Of a stretch of DNA of 64,000 bases, positions 54,060-62,185 are shown piece by piece. Every line of letters starts with the position of its first letter. Position 1 is the stretch's first letter. The stretch comes from Butyrivibrio sp. MC2021. GTDB lineage: Bacteria; Bacillota; Clostridia; Lachnospirales; Lachnospiraceae. The DNA is taken from assembly GCF_000621605.1 (NCBI RefSeq), contig NZ_KK211315.1:80062-144061 (forward strand), read 5' to 3'. The notes beneath the pieces were generated by a model. It was given only the letters and a program-made list of their open reading frames with translations, made no database searches and had not been told where the DNA came from. The translations under genes and the position numbers were made by a program.

Positions 54060-56000
54060 TTAAAACACAGACAGTCTCTTTTCCTTTGGCACAAAATATG
54101 GGCTGTTTTCATCGATATCATAAACATCATAAAACTCATCAAACTGCCCGAGAATGAAATTGATTCGCTCTTTGCCGGGGAGATAGCCGCCTGACATGAC
54201 ATAGTCTATATCATCCTCTGTGATATAACATGCGTTTGTTTTAGCATAAGTTCTGAAAAACAGATCATAGTCAGGATTCTCCCTCTTATTCAGGATATTA
54301 AGACAGCATTTCATAGCAATAAGATCGGCATAGGTCTCAATCTTCACTGAATTACCGTCTAGCTTACGCCCATAACCCACTTCCATGCCATCAAAAAAGT
54401 CGGCGATCCTTTGCTGCTCTATGTTATATGCAGAATATTCATCCTCTGTCATCCAGTTCTTCCAGTAGCCATGCCAGTCGAAGTTAATACTATAAGGATC
54501 ATAAGAATGTCCATATTCATGAGCCACTCCCATTCCGAAGTAGGCAAGCATTTCTTCGTAGGATGCAGCGTTGGAGCAATATGGATTAGCCAGTTTACCG
54601 CTTGTCACATAAAATGCATTGTAACCGGAGATATAATAGGCATTTACTTCAAAAAGCTTTGCATTAAAAATCTGTCTTTTATCATCTTCCTTTCCTGCCT
54701 GACTTCTGACAAAGCGCTCCCTGCTGATAAGAAGAGAAATATAGTCATCTACGATATTTCCTGTCAGTTCCAGGTCGGAAAGGTCGTTTTGAATTTCATT
54801 TTTTCCAAGGCTGGCTCTCATATACAGAATCTTGTGGTTAGCCAGTTCTTTCCCATGTGTGCTGAGCCAATCAGTGCTTTTTATGATGTCCCTGTAACTG
54901 TTCTTGATATCTTCAATCATATCCAGAGCCTGCTGCTCGTTGAAATTCTTCAGATATTTTTCATTATAGGCTTCATTTATTACATCCGGCGCATATTTTG
55001 TTACCGTTGAATATGCTACATCCTTATACTCTGTTCCATAAGCGGCCTTTATCACATCCCCACCATAGATCGGAAGCAATTTTGAAATTGCTCCAAATAG
55101 CATATGGTCTTTGATTGCTGGGACATTTTCTTTTTGATAAAGATCATTAATGAACTGACAAAAGTTATCTTTGGCAATAAACTCTTTTTTCCTGCCAAAT
55201 GCATTCAGATTCTCAAGAATCTCTATCACCGGCACTGATACATTTTCTTCTTCCAGGATCTTTGAGTCATAATAGACAACTGTACTCTCAACCTGCTCGT
55301 TCCAATACTCGTCTATCATCTGTCCGACAAAAGAAGCATTCTCAAGCATTTCTCCGGTTCGGGCCTCGGAATAACCCAGCAGTTCCATCAAGTTAAGAAA
55401 CTGTTCCCCGGCAGAATCATCCGCTTCATTTCCTGATATCAGATTCTTATAAAAATCTATATCACCAGTCATGCTATTGGGGTTAAACCATGTAGAATTA
55501 AAGCCTATGTAGTCCGGAGCAACTACGAATTGAAACTCTTCGCTGTATAGCATGTACTCTTCACTATTGTAGAGCTGATAAATATCCTCGAGACTATTTA
55601 TATCTTCAATCTGCCTAATGTGCTCCTTCACGGATTCTATTCTTTGCGAGTAATCTGCAGTATCCTGAATGTGGCGATAAATAGAAACCGCTTTATAAAG
55701 GCCGTTCTCTTCACTAAGTTCATTTAAATCGGTATTATCAAGAATATCCTTCAGCCGTTCTTCTGATTGGTACAGCTCATCCCATGTGGCGGCTGCACTT
55801 TCATTGCCTGTCTGTTTCTGCTTTTTCCATTCACCATTTACAAACTCATCAAAATCCGAGATGGCTTGTTTATCATCTATTTCCTCAATCACACTTTTTT
55901 CAGCATCAGCATTAGATTCTTCTGCCATTCTACTTTCGCCACATCCTGTTGCTGCCACAACTAAAGATGCGCTCAGCAATACGGCCAATACTTTTCGCAT
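54060..56000 (-). CDS. M13-family (neprilysin-like) zinc metallopeptidase lipoprotein
   Basis: 646 residues from the ATG at 56000, which follows AGGGG. Lipobox VAATGC indicates membrane anchoring outside the cell. Zinc motif HEYGH in GVAHEYGHSYDPYSINFDWHG, with the third ligand Glu expected in VKIETYADLIAMKCCL (ExxAD). The N-terminal half matches M13 (DEFVNGEWKKQ, typical NxxW opening; NAFYVTSGKLANPY near the NAFY substrate motif). Such enzymes trim small extracellular peptides. Stands alone. Confidence 0.9.
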   Translation of the reverse strand: MRKVLAVLLSASLVVAATGCGESRMAEESNADAEKSVIEEIDDKQAISDFDEFVNGEWKKQKQTGNESAAATWDELYQSEERLKDILDNTDLNELSEENGLYKAVSIYRHIQDTADYSQRIESVKEHIRQIEDINSLEDIYQLYNSEEYMLYSEEFQFVVAPDYIGFNSTWFNPNSMTGDIDFYKNLISGNEADDSAGEQFLNLMELLGYSEARTGEMLENASFVGQMIDEYWNEQVESTVVYYDSKILEEENVSVPVIEILENLNAFGRKKEFIAKDNFCQFINDLYQKENVPAIKDHMLFGAISKLLPIYGGDVIKAAYGTEYKDVAYSTVTKYAPDVINEAYNEKYLKNFNEQQALDMIEDIKNSYRDIIKSTDWLSTHGKELANHKILYMRASLGKNEIQNDLSDLELTGNIVDDYISLLISRERFVRSQAGKEDDKRQIFNAKLFEVNAYYISGYNAFYVTSGKLANPYCSNAASYEEMLAYFGMGVAHEYGHSYDPYSINFDWHGYWKNWMTEDEYSAYNIEQQRIADFFDGMEVGYGRKLDGNSVKIETYADLIAMKCCLNILNKRENPDYDLFFRTYAKTNACYITEDDIDYVMSGGYLPGKERINFILGQFDEFYDVYDIDENSPYFVPKEKRLSVF

Positions 56001-56155
56001 ACAATATCCCCTTATATTCATGTTTTATATACGTGCACCCTAAATATGCACAGGATATTAATTTTAATTGTTTGCATTTATGAAGTCTACAGTAATTAAG
56101 AAAAGTATAATAATTGAAAATGTTATTTTCACTCAGCTCATTTTTTACATAATAG

Positions 56156-56183
56156 AAAAGCGATGTGCATTTCTACACATCGC
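56156..56183 (-). terminator. Rho-independent terminator after the GlsB-like gene
   Basis: Leftward strand: GCGATGTG-N8-CACATCGC followed by TTTTCTATT. It begins 21 nt after the stop of the GlsB/YeaQ gene. Confidence 0.8.
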
Positions 56184-56204
56184 AATCTACGTTTTTACTG
56201 TTTT

Positions 56205-56441
56205 TTATGAAAAGAGCTTTCTTCCTGCCCAGATGCAGATGCAAGCACCTACTGTTGAAACAATAAGGCTGCCGATAATTCCTGTAGCAGTAAATCCGAT
56301 AAGCTTAAATACCAAGCCTCCAACAAATCCACCGCCGATACCAAGAAGTATGTTCTTGATAGTTCCTGACTTTTCACTCATAAGTCTGCTGGCAATAAAT
56401 CCAGCGATCGCACCAAGTATAAGTCCCCAGATAAGTCCCAT
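56205..56441 (-). CDS. GlsB/YeaQ/YmgE-family small membrane protein
   Basis: 78 residues. MGLIWGLILGAIAGFIASRLM and the glycine-rich GIGGGFVGGLVFKLIGF are typical of this family, which was once called transglycosylase-associated and is stress-induced in many bacteria. Start 56441 has GGAGG 8 nt upstream; the ATG at 56456 overlaps that site and is rejected. Monocistronic with its own terminator. Confidence 0.9.
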   Translation of the reverse strand: MGLIWGLILGAIAGFIASRLMSEKSGTIKNILLGIGGGFVGGLVFKLIGFTATGIIGSLIVSTVGACICIWAGRKLFS

Positions 56442-56468
56442 AGCATTTTCCTCCATTTTTCTTATGTG

Positions 56469-57155
56469 CTATCTATTATATAGGTCTAACCGGTCTACTG
56501 TAAATAGGCATGGAATAACAAGGAAATTGCTTCCCTTTGCTTTTTCCCTGTCAAAATGAGACTCCGGATCTGCTTTGAGCCATTTTTCTATCACAGCAGA
56601 TTCTTCATCAATATTTTTGATGTTTACATTGTTCCTAGGCTCCTCATAGTATGAAAAGAGGATATTCTCATGCAAAGATATAAAAGCGTATTTATCGCCT
56701 TTTAAAAGGCCTTCTGAGACTATCTCATCATGATATCTAACATATGATGGAAGCTTATCCGGGAAAACAAAAGCAATCCTTCCAATCCGCTCTTTTGGCG
56801 CAGTTGTCCTCTCCTTCTCCCAGACATCCAGATCCTCTTCAGGAATATGATGATAATAGACATTTATCATTGGGGCAAAAAATCTGTCGCCGTCTTCTTC
56901 AGGCCAGGGCTTAAGATATGGCTTTAAATCGCTCATTATCCTGTCTATGTCCAGACTGCTCTTTTCCCCTGCCGTGACTATCTCTTCAAGGTACAGAAAG
57001 CCCATATTCTCATGGCGATAAAAAGAGGCATTGCATACCATGCCCTTCTCGATCTGCTTTATAAAAGCAGCTTTACACCGGTCAATGATTCCCTCAATAG
57101 GGACATCATTGTTCAATGCTTTAAAGCTGCACCTGTACTGGCTCCTAATCAACAT
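56469..57155 (-). CDS. Hypothetical protein
   Basis: 228 residues, cytoplasmic, mixed alpha/beta. Segments such as MLIRSQYRCSFKALNNDVPIEG and RIGRIAFVFPDKLPSYVRYHDEIV are well formed but match no family I know. It follows the inositol-monophosphatase gene by 33 nt in the same direction, so the two may be cotranscribed. Confidence 0.7.
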   Translation of the reverse strand: MLIRSQYRCSFKALNNDVPIEGIIDRCKAAFIKQIEKGMVCNASFYRHENMGFLYLEEIVTAGEKSSLDIDRIMSDLKPYLKPWPEEDGDRFFAPMINVYYHHIPEEDLDVWEKERTTAPKERIGRIAFVFPDKLPSYVRYHDEIVSEGLLKGDKYAFISLHENILFSYYEEPRNNVNIKNIDEESAVIEKWLKADPESHFDREKAKGSNFLVIPCLFTVDRLDLYNR

Positions 57156-57188
57156 ACTCCATACCTCTTCTCTAAAGAATTTAGCTGC

Positions 57189-57959
57189 TCAAAGCGACAG
57201 GCACTTCGGCATTTCCTTGACTCCTCTTGCACGGCACACAACAGAGGTAAAACCGGTGTATGATAGCGGATTACCCTCTATATCTGTGACTGTACAGCCT
57301 GCCTCCTCGGCAATGAGAGCTGCAGCGGCATAATCCCAGAGCTGTATCTTAAGCTCAAAGTAAAGGTTGCATCTGCCAAGGGCTACGCAGCACATATCCC
57401 ACGCAGCAGTCCCGGATCTTCTAAGGTCTACGCACATAGTCAGAAGATTCCTGGCTATGTCAAAGGTCTTTTCCTGCAGCTCAGTATAGTATGGCGCGGT
57501 TCCAAATAACGCCAGAGACTCTGAAAGTGGCGTATCTGCCGACATAATCTTCTCATCATTCATATATGCGCCTTTTCCTGCTTCTGCACTGAACATCATG
57601 TCATCATAAGGATTGTATACTACACCGATAAAAGGCCTTCCCTCTTTTAAAAGCGCAATCGAAACCACAGATGGTCGGTATGCATAGATAAAGTTGGAGG
57701 TCCCATCGATCGGATCCAGAACAAAGCAGTATCCGCTTTTCATCTTGTCCGTGAATACGTCCTGTCCGTCCTCTTCTCCCAGAAACTGAGCTTCCGGAAC
57801 TACAATTTTCAGTTTTTCTATCAAAAAACTCTGTATCTTCTCATCTGTCTCAGTGCAGAAATTTGCATGGCCTGACTTTTCCATGATCTTAGGCCGCTTG
57901 GCGGTTATCATGATCTCACCGGCCTGTTTTGCCACTTTTTTAATCTCTTCTATAAGCAT
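57189..57959 (-). CDS. Inositol monophosphatase family protein (SuhB-like)
   Basis: 256 residues. Metal-site motifs are complete: FLGEEDG (Glu), VLDPIDGTSNFIYAYRPS (DPIDGT) and the late AAWDMCCVALGR plus IQLWDYAAAALIAEEAGC (WD). It hydrolyses inositol-1-phosphate or related sugar phosphates; FBPase/PAP-type activity is also possible in the family. Start 57959 is preferred to the in-frame TTG at 57974. Confidence 0.93.
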   Translation of the reverse strand: MLIEEIKKVAKQAGEIMITAKRPKIMEKSGHANFCTETDEKIQSFLIEKLKIVVPEAQFLGEEDGQDVFTDKMKSGYCFVLDPIDGTSNFIYAYRPSVVSIALLKEGRPFIGVVYNPYDDMMFSAEAGKGAYMNDEKIMSADTPLSESLALFGTAPYYTELQEKTFDIARNLLTMCVDLRRSGTAAWDMCCVALGRCNLYFELKIQLWDYAAAALIAEEAGCTVTDIEGNPLSYTGFTSVVCRARGVKEMPKCLSL

Positions 57960-58022
57960 AGTCTCTTTTCCCAATCGCTCTTAGTAATACTTTTCTAGCA
58001 TTTTCTTCACGCATTTGTTACA

Positions 58023-58200
58023 AATGAACTACCCTCACCGACTCTGCGTCGGAAAGGGTTTCTGTTATGCCGCTTTGCGGCATGAACCTTCAGTCTGCCT
58101 ATGGCATCCTGAAGAACAGGGCATGTCCACTATGCCCCTATCCCATTGTGTTACCTTTGGGAATACTTTTCTCAAGATATTTGCAGCCCCGTTTATGTCT
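58023..58200 (-). ncRNA. Candidate omega (right-end) RNA of TnpB
   Basis: TnpB guide RNAs come from the tnpB 3' end and right end of the element and extend into flanking DNA that serves as guide. Here the right end holds GCCGC-AAA-GCGGC and a stem ACCCT..CCGAC/GTCGG..AGGGT just before the boundary at 58023, so the guide would start at 58022 and read TGTAACAAATGCGTGAAG. The 5' limit is a guess. The same scaffold is preserved at 32020-32180. Confidence 0.45.
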
Positions 58201-59489
58201 GCATTTGTGAGTGTTCCATCGTAGTGTCTGTAGAGTCCTCTTTTTATCCTTCTTCCTGAAAAAGAGTATTCTTTATTCTTCCCTTTTTCATACATGGGAA
58301 TCGGATCCATAACAAGAAAATCCGCCTTCGAAGTATAGCTCTCCTCGGTCAGGGCAAATCTTATTCCATATTCAGCAAGCTTATAGCGGAGCATATCTGC
58401 AAATATCAGCATTGGTATCTGCACAAAATTCTGGTTACTGATATGTCCCATATCTGCTTCCTGTTTCTGGAATACGTTATGTCCCATCACCACAACATCG
58501 ACACGGTTATCCCTTGCATAGTCCGCAAGCTGTCTGCTTATTTTGTGGAACTGGTCCTTTATCCTCCTGTTCCTCTTTTCAGTAAGGATGCTCATTTTCC
58601 TGGTACGGTATCTCTTATTGCATCTCATGGCACATGAAGCTAGCCGTCCCATCTCCTTGTTATAGAACTGGTTGATGGACTTGATGACTCCGCCCTTTAT
58701 GACAAATGGTCTGTTACCAAAGTTGTTTACTACGGCAGCTATGTTATCTGTTCCGGGATCTAGTGCCATCACGCGGATGCCTGAAATATCCGCCATATCT
58801 GCAAGGCTCCTCAGTATTTCCTCATCATCGGCAGGAACCATGCCCCTTGTTTCCACATCCATGACGACATCTATCACAAAGTCCTTCCCATGAGGCTTTA
58901 TGCGCACTTCCTTAAGCTTTCCGGAAGGGAAGTCTTCACCAAGTCTTAGCATATCGTTTGTTCCGGGGAATCTGATAAGAGAGTCATCCTTTATCCTGCA
59001 TATCTGGTTTGTGAGTATGGCTGTCTTGTACTTTCCCTCACCTACATATTTGGGCATGCGGGGGCGTCCTGTAAAAGCAGACGGATTCTTTGTATATGCC
59101 TTCACTGCCTCAAAAAATGACTTGTAATCCCTAATGAGGAGTTTAAGTATCTGCTGGTTTGCCTGTGATGGAAGCCCGTAGTATGCCTTATCTTTTGTGG
59201 TCTTTAAAAGATAGTCGAGGGCATTGTAAGAAAGCCAGGAACCTTTTACCTGATATTTTGTACCATCGAGGGTATCACTCACAAGCCTGAATACCTGCAT
59301 CTGATTGGGATACAGGGGTCTGTAGGATTCAAAAGCTTCCATAGCCGAAGAATACTGACGGATTATGAAATTAGCCCTGTTGTACAGAATGGCTGAAGCT
59401 CTGCAGATATCACTGCAGTAACCATATAGTCTGTTGTTTTTACTGATTCTGAACTGCCTTGTTCTGTACACGGTTGTAATTCCCTTCAC
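58065..59489 (-). CDS. tnpB: TnpB (IS605 OrfB) RNA-guided nuclease, full length
   Basis: 474 residues from GTG at 59489, or 475 from TTG at 59492. Numbering follows the longer form. RuvC-I is ALDPGTDN with D245; RuvC-III is LTNADINGAANIL with D432. At the usual RuvC-II site (VVVMGHN, 335-339) there is no Glu; the strongly conserved EESYTSKADF (E383/E384) probably supplies it, as in TnpB lineages with a relocated RuvC-II residue. The CxxC zinc ribbon seen in most TnpB is absent. An alpha-rich N-terminal part (1-230) would hold the recognition and wedge regions. The C-terminal 20 residues are read from the right-end hairpin sequence. Confidence 0.88.
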   Translation of the reverse strand: MKGITTVYRTRQFRISKNNRLYGYCSDICRASAILYNRANFIIRQYSSAMEAFESYRPLYPNQMQVFRLVSDTLDGTKYQVKGSWLSYNALDYLLKTTKDKAYYGLPSQANQQILKLLIRDYKSFFEAVKAYTKNPSAFTGRPRMPKYVGEGKYKTAILTNQICRIKDDSLIRFPGTNDMLRLGEDFPSGKLKEVRIKPHGKDFVIDVVMDVETRGMVPADDEEILRSLADMADISGIRVMALDPGTDNIAAVVNNFGNRPFVIKGGVIKSINQFYNKEMGRLASCAMRCNKRYRTRKMSILTEKRNRRIKDQFHKISRQLADYARDNRVDVVVMGHNVFQKQEADMGHISNQNFVQIPMLIFADMLRYKLAEYGIRFALTEESYTSKADFLVMDPIPMYEKGKNKEYSFSGRRIKRGLYRHYDGTLTNADINGAANILRKVFPKVTQWDRGIVDMPCSSGCHRQTEGSCRKAA

Positions 59490-59565
59490 CAAACCTTATA
59501 CTCTGTATTATAGCATATTTGCAGCAAATGTGCAAACATTTGTTTGCGTTAGATTTGGAGGTTTC

Positions 59566-59640
59566 ATGGACAGTTACAAGAGGAACAGGCATTCAGTCTA
59601 CCTGCTTACATACCACGTAAAGATTGGTACCAGGTACCGT
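59566..59640 (+). pseudogene. tnpA (Y1 transposase) 5' fragment
   Basis: MDSYKRNRHSVYLLTYHVK followed by IGTRYR matches the start of IS200/IS605 Y1 transposases (…HSV-x-LxxHLVWxTKYR). GGAGG lies 4 nt before the ATG. After about 25 codons the similarity ends and the frame runs antisense through prfH. The HUH and catalytic Tyr regions are absent. Confidence 0.7.
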
Positions 59641-60178
59641 TTTTCTGTTTACTCCACGCGCTGTTTTTCTGCTTATCCTTACTATCTACGTTCGTCTGCT
59701 TAAGGACTGCAGAAAGCTTTCTAAGTGCGTCCTGCTTGTTCATGAACTGGCTTCTTTCCTTTGTGGAGGACACTGTAATGCCTGTTGGGATAAGGATTAT
59801 CCTTACTCCTGACTCAGTCTTATTATCATGCTGTCCGCCTGATCCTCCACTATGGAACTTTTCAATTCTTATCTTGTCTTCCGTAATTTTCTCATCAACT
59901 TCATCAGGCTCTTCGATGATGCTAACGTCCACAAACCAGTTCTTTCTCTTGTGCCCCGGTCTGTAACCGCTCTTGCATACCCATTGCATTGTGCCTTCAA
60001 GGGCTGACAAGTCCTGTTCTGAAATAAAAATGATTGATGAATAGGCTCCTTCTACCTCTCCTTTCACGCCTGTAATCATCTCTATATCCGGAAATTCCTT
60101 TTGTAAAGCTCTGAAAATGCCACCCACAGCAGCCCTACATTCGACTGGACCCATGCCTGAACTAATCTGCATTATCAT
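59606..60178 (-). CDS. prfH: Peptide chain release factor H (PrfH)
   Basis: 190 residues from the ATG at 60178 (TGATG overlap with the rtcB stop; GGAGG upstream). It has SSGMGPVECRAAVGGIFRALQKEF at the N-terminus and the release-factor motif HSGGSGGQHDNKTES with the hydrolytic GGQ. PrfH lacks the stop-codon-reading domain and has been reported to free ribosomes damaged at the decoding centre, for repair by the linked RtcB. The C-terminus (AWSKQKNGTWYQSLRGM) departs from the usual ending (…RGNPVRxF) where the IS605 relic begins, so up to about 20 residues may have been replaced. Confidence 0.9.
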   Translation of the reverse strand: MIMQISSGMGPVECRAAVGGIFRALQKEFPDIEMITGVKGEVEGAYSSIIFISEQDLSALEGTMQWVCKSGYRPGHKRKNWFVDVSIIEEPDEVDEKITEDKIRIEKFHSGGSGGQHDNKTESGVRIILIPTGITVSSTKERSQFMNKQDALRKLSAVLKQTNVDSKDKQKNSAWSKQKNGTWYQSLRGM

Positions 60179-61314
60179 CACGCATTCCCTCCCTTATAGT
60201 TATATACAGGTTTGAGAATCTTTGTGATGTCCACAGTTTCCGCAACAGCCTCCTTGATGTAATCAATATCCCTGTAGGCAAAGGGTGCCTCATCAAGTGT
60301 GTCCTTGCTGATGCAGCTTGTGTAAATTCCCTTCATTGAAGCCTTAAATTCAGACACTGTGTGGCTGGTTGTAACATTCTCCCTGGATGAGATTCTGCCA
60401 GCGCCATGAGGTGCTGAGCGGTTCCACTCATCATTGCCCTTGCCGATTCCAAGGATTACGCCATCTCTCATGTTTATTGGTATGATCACCTCCTGATTTT
60501 CCTTAGCGGAGATGGCACCTTTTCTAAGGATAGCTGCTCCATTTGTCTGCTCAATGTAGTTGTGGATGCAGCTCTTTTCATCTGTTACCTTCCACTTCAT
60601 CCCCTTACAAACCTCCTTCATGATGATGTGACGGTTGAGTTCAGCGTATTCCTGAACAACCTGAATATCATGAAGATAGTCTGAAAGGAGCTCATCTGTA
60701 AGGTAAGTAAGTTCATATGGAACATCCTCTTTTCCATGCTCCATTAAATACTTGTGTCCCTTATCCATGTAATACTCAGCAACTTCCTTGCCAAGGTGAC
60801 GGCTGCCACTGTGAATGATCAGATATCCCTCTCCATTCTCGTCTGCGTCGAGCTCAATAAAGTGATTACCTCCTCCAAGAGTTCCGATACTAAGCATTAC
60901 CTTATCATCTCTGATGTGCTTAAAGCAGTTAAGTCTCCCAAGGTCAAAATCTAATGCGTCACTATGAACCATGTTTCTTACCTTGAACCCAACCGGAACG
61001 TTGTCTCTGATGACTGTGTCGAGCTTCTGGAAATCCTTTCTGATCTTTCCAATCTTTACCATGCTCATACCGCAGCCAATATCAATTCCGATAAGTGCAG
61101 GAAGAACTGCATCTGTCACTGTCATTGTGAGTCCAATAGGTCCTACCTTTCCCGGGTGAACGTCAGGCATTACACGGATCTTGCTACCCTTTGTAGCTTC
61201 GATGTCACTGATCATCTGTACCTGAGCGATCGCATACTGATCAACATTTCCGTCAGCGATATCTCCCATGCACATGATCATGGCATCTGAATATTTTCCT
61301 TTTACTGGTATCAA
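60178..61314 (-). CDS. rtcB: RtcB-family RNA ligase (PrfH-linked type)
   Basis: Joins RNA 3'-phosphate to 5'-OH using GTP. 378 residues from a TTG at 61314, giving MIPVKGKYSDA, which matches RtcB openings; GGAGG lies 7 nt upstream. The frame start at 61356 has no ribosome site. Metal and nucleotide elements: IRVMPDVHPGKVGPIG, LIGIDIGCGMS (Cys ligand), LGGGNHFIELD, IHSGSRHLG, and HGAGRISSRE with the guanylylated His. It overlaps prfH and is the first large gene of the operon. Together they would repair cleaved 16S rRNA. Confidence 0.93.
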   Translation of the reverse strand: MIPVKGKYSDAMIMCMGDIADGNVDQYAIAQVQMISDIEATKGSKIRVMPDVHPGKVGPIGLTMTVTDAVLPALIGIDIGCGMSMVKIGKIRKDFQKLDTVIRDNVPVGFKVRNMVHSDALDFDLGRLNCFKHIRDDKVMLSIGTLGGGNHFIELDADENGEGYLIIHSGSRHLGKEVAEYYMDKGHKYLMEHGKEDVPYELTYLTDELLSDYLHDIQVVQEYAELNRHIIMKEVCKGMKWKVTDEKSCIHNYIEQTNGAAILRKGAISAKENQEVIIPINMRDGVILGIGKGNDEWNRSAPHGAGRISSRENVTTSHTVSEFKASMKGIYTSCISKDTLDEAPFAYRDIDYIKEAVAETVDITKILKPVYNYKGGNA

Positions 61315-61331
61315 AATATAGCCTCCATTGC

Positions 61332-61369
61332 AGGTGCCCTGCGCATTTTTGCGCACAAAAAAGACACCT
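61332..61369 (-). promoter_or_regulatory. Hairpin next to the rtcB ribosome site
   Basis: In the leftward transcript AGGTG (61369-61365) pairs with CACCT (61336-61332) around an inner TGCGCA/TGCGCA stem (61355-61350 and 61345-61340). A TTTTTT run sits in the ascending side. The structure ends 5 nt before the GGAGG of rtcB, so its folding could set rtcB translation. Confidence 0.45.
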
Positions 61370-61433
61370 CTTAATCCTCAGAAGCCTAAAGTCTTGTCCT
61401 TATACCAGTCCTTTTTCTTTGTGTGAAATAGTT

Positions 61434-61511
61434 TTAGAAAAAAAGACGGCGGACAATCATGCCCCTGTTGTCTATTGCTGCTATGTTGTTAGTATTCATC
61501 GTATGTTTCAT
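61434..61511 (-). CDS. Leader ORF of 25 codons upstream of rtcB-prfH
   Basis: Starts MKHTMNTNN and ends RGMIVRRLFF. AAAGGAGG lies 6 nt upstream, a stronger ribosome site than those of the genes it precedes. It begins about 200 nt before rtcB and ends 120 nt before it, in the same transcript. No family recognised. It may be a regulatory leader peptide; translation is inferred from the ribosome site only. Confidence 0.5.
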   Translation of the reverse strand: MKHTMNTNNIAAIDNRGMIVRRLFF

Positions 61512-61584
61512 GATCGTCCTCCTTTCTTGAAATTCATTTCTGAATCATGAAAAATCTTTGTTTGTTGCTGAAATTACAATATCA

Positions 61585-61614
61585 TATATAGCGGACATTA
61601 TATGTCCACGTCAA
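61585..61614 (-). promoter_or_regulatory. Promoter of rtcB-prfH with perfect dyad in the spacer
   Basis: Leftward: TTGACG (61614-61609), 18-nt spacer, TATATA (61590-61585), about 74 nt before the leader ORF. The spacer contains GGACAT-TAT-ATGTCC (61593-61607, plus strand), a perfect 6-bp dyad positioned to block RNA polymerase. No regulator gene is adjacent. Confidence 0.5.
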
Positions 61615-61705
61615 CATATTTTTGAAAATGTTTCAAAAATGTTATATGGTCAACTATTATAATAGCGTTTACAACAACGGTGCTTTCATAATAAAGCCTT
61701 TCTAG

Positions 61706-61735
61706 AAAAAAGCGCCTCCCAAACCGGAAGACGCC
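61706..61735 (-). terminator. Rho-independent terminator after the 53-residue ORF
   Basis: Leftward: GCGTCTTCC-GGTTT-GGGAGGCGC, nine pairs including two G-U, then TTTTTT. It lies 37 nt after the small-ORF stop and separates it from the rtcB promoter. Confidence 0.85.
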
Positions 61736-61772
61736 AAAACTGTTCCATTTCTAATTAAGCTCATGAGATATT

Positions 61773-61934
61773 TTATTTCTTTTTCTTCTTTGAGTTGGAT
61801 AATGTTAAATCCATCATTCTCCTGAGATAAGTATCTCCATCAATTTCTTCTTTGTCGTATTCACTCATAAGCTTTTCAATTTTACCCTTTATTTCTTCTC
61901 TTTCATCTCTTGGTTTTTTCCCAAATAATCCCAT
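61773..61934 (-). CDS. Small charged protein of 53 residues, unknown
   Basis: Starts MGLFGKKPRDEREEIKGKIE and ends in five Lys. Mostly one charged helix with EYDKEEIDGDTYLRRM, a layout like short SHOCT-type C-terminal domains. AGGGGG lies upstream of the ATG and a terminator downstream, so it is probably real. It follows the toxin/immunity genes in the same direction. Confidence 0.6.
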   Translation of the reverse strand: MGLFGKKPRDEREEIKGKIEKLMSEYDKEEIDGDTYLRRMMDLTLSNSKKKKK

Positions 61935-61996
61935 TTTGCACCCCCTGAAAAATGTAGAAATCTGTTTATCACATTAATTGTATCACAGTTACTTTA

Positions 61997-62164
61997 TTAC
62001 TGCATATCAATAAAACATATTCTCTTTCTTCTAAAGCCATACCAGAAATCCTCATCGTCGTGGCCACAGTAGGTTCCAATAATATATTGAGGCATTTTCT
62101 TAATACCATTTACTTTGCAAAGCACAACCTTAATGCCGTCTTTCGGAATATGTTTATGGTGCAT
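61997..62164 (-). CDS. Possible small ORF of 55 residues after the immunity-like gene
   Basis: Starts MHHKHIPKDGIKVVLCKVNG and contains GTYCGHDDEDFWYGFRR, a well-formed protein-like sequence, but no clear ribosome site is seen and a stop lies just upstream. It may be a small gene or the remaining C-terminus of a larger one. It begins 21 nt after the preceding gene. Confidence 0.35.
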   Translation of the reverse strand: MHHKHIPKDGIKVVLCKVNGIKKMPQYIIGTYCGHDDEDFWYGFRRKRICFIDMQ

Positions 62165-62185
62165 CTTTCTTGTTCAGCAATTTGT

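Larger units (their letters stand above)
58023..59640 (-). mobile_element. IS605-type element, left end and most of tnpA lost
   Basis: Contains an intact-looking tnpB on the minus strand, a divergent tnpA start on the plus strand, and a right end with two hairpins whose boundary (GTTCATT) is fixed by comparison with the copy ending at 32180. tnpA breaks off after about 25 codons where the prfH 3' end begins, so the left end is gone and the element cannot move on its own. Between the divergent genes a dyad CAAATGT-GCAA-ACATTTG (59525-59542) may control both. The 59640 limit is approximate. Confidence 0.75.

Noticed and set aside
59623..59638. GGTACC-A-GGTACC as a recombination site
   Set aside because: A short tandem at the IS/prfH junction; without a second site or recombinase gene it supports nothing beyond a possible junction.
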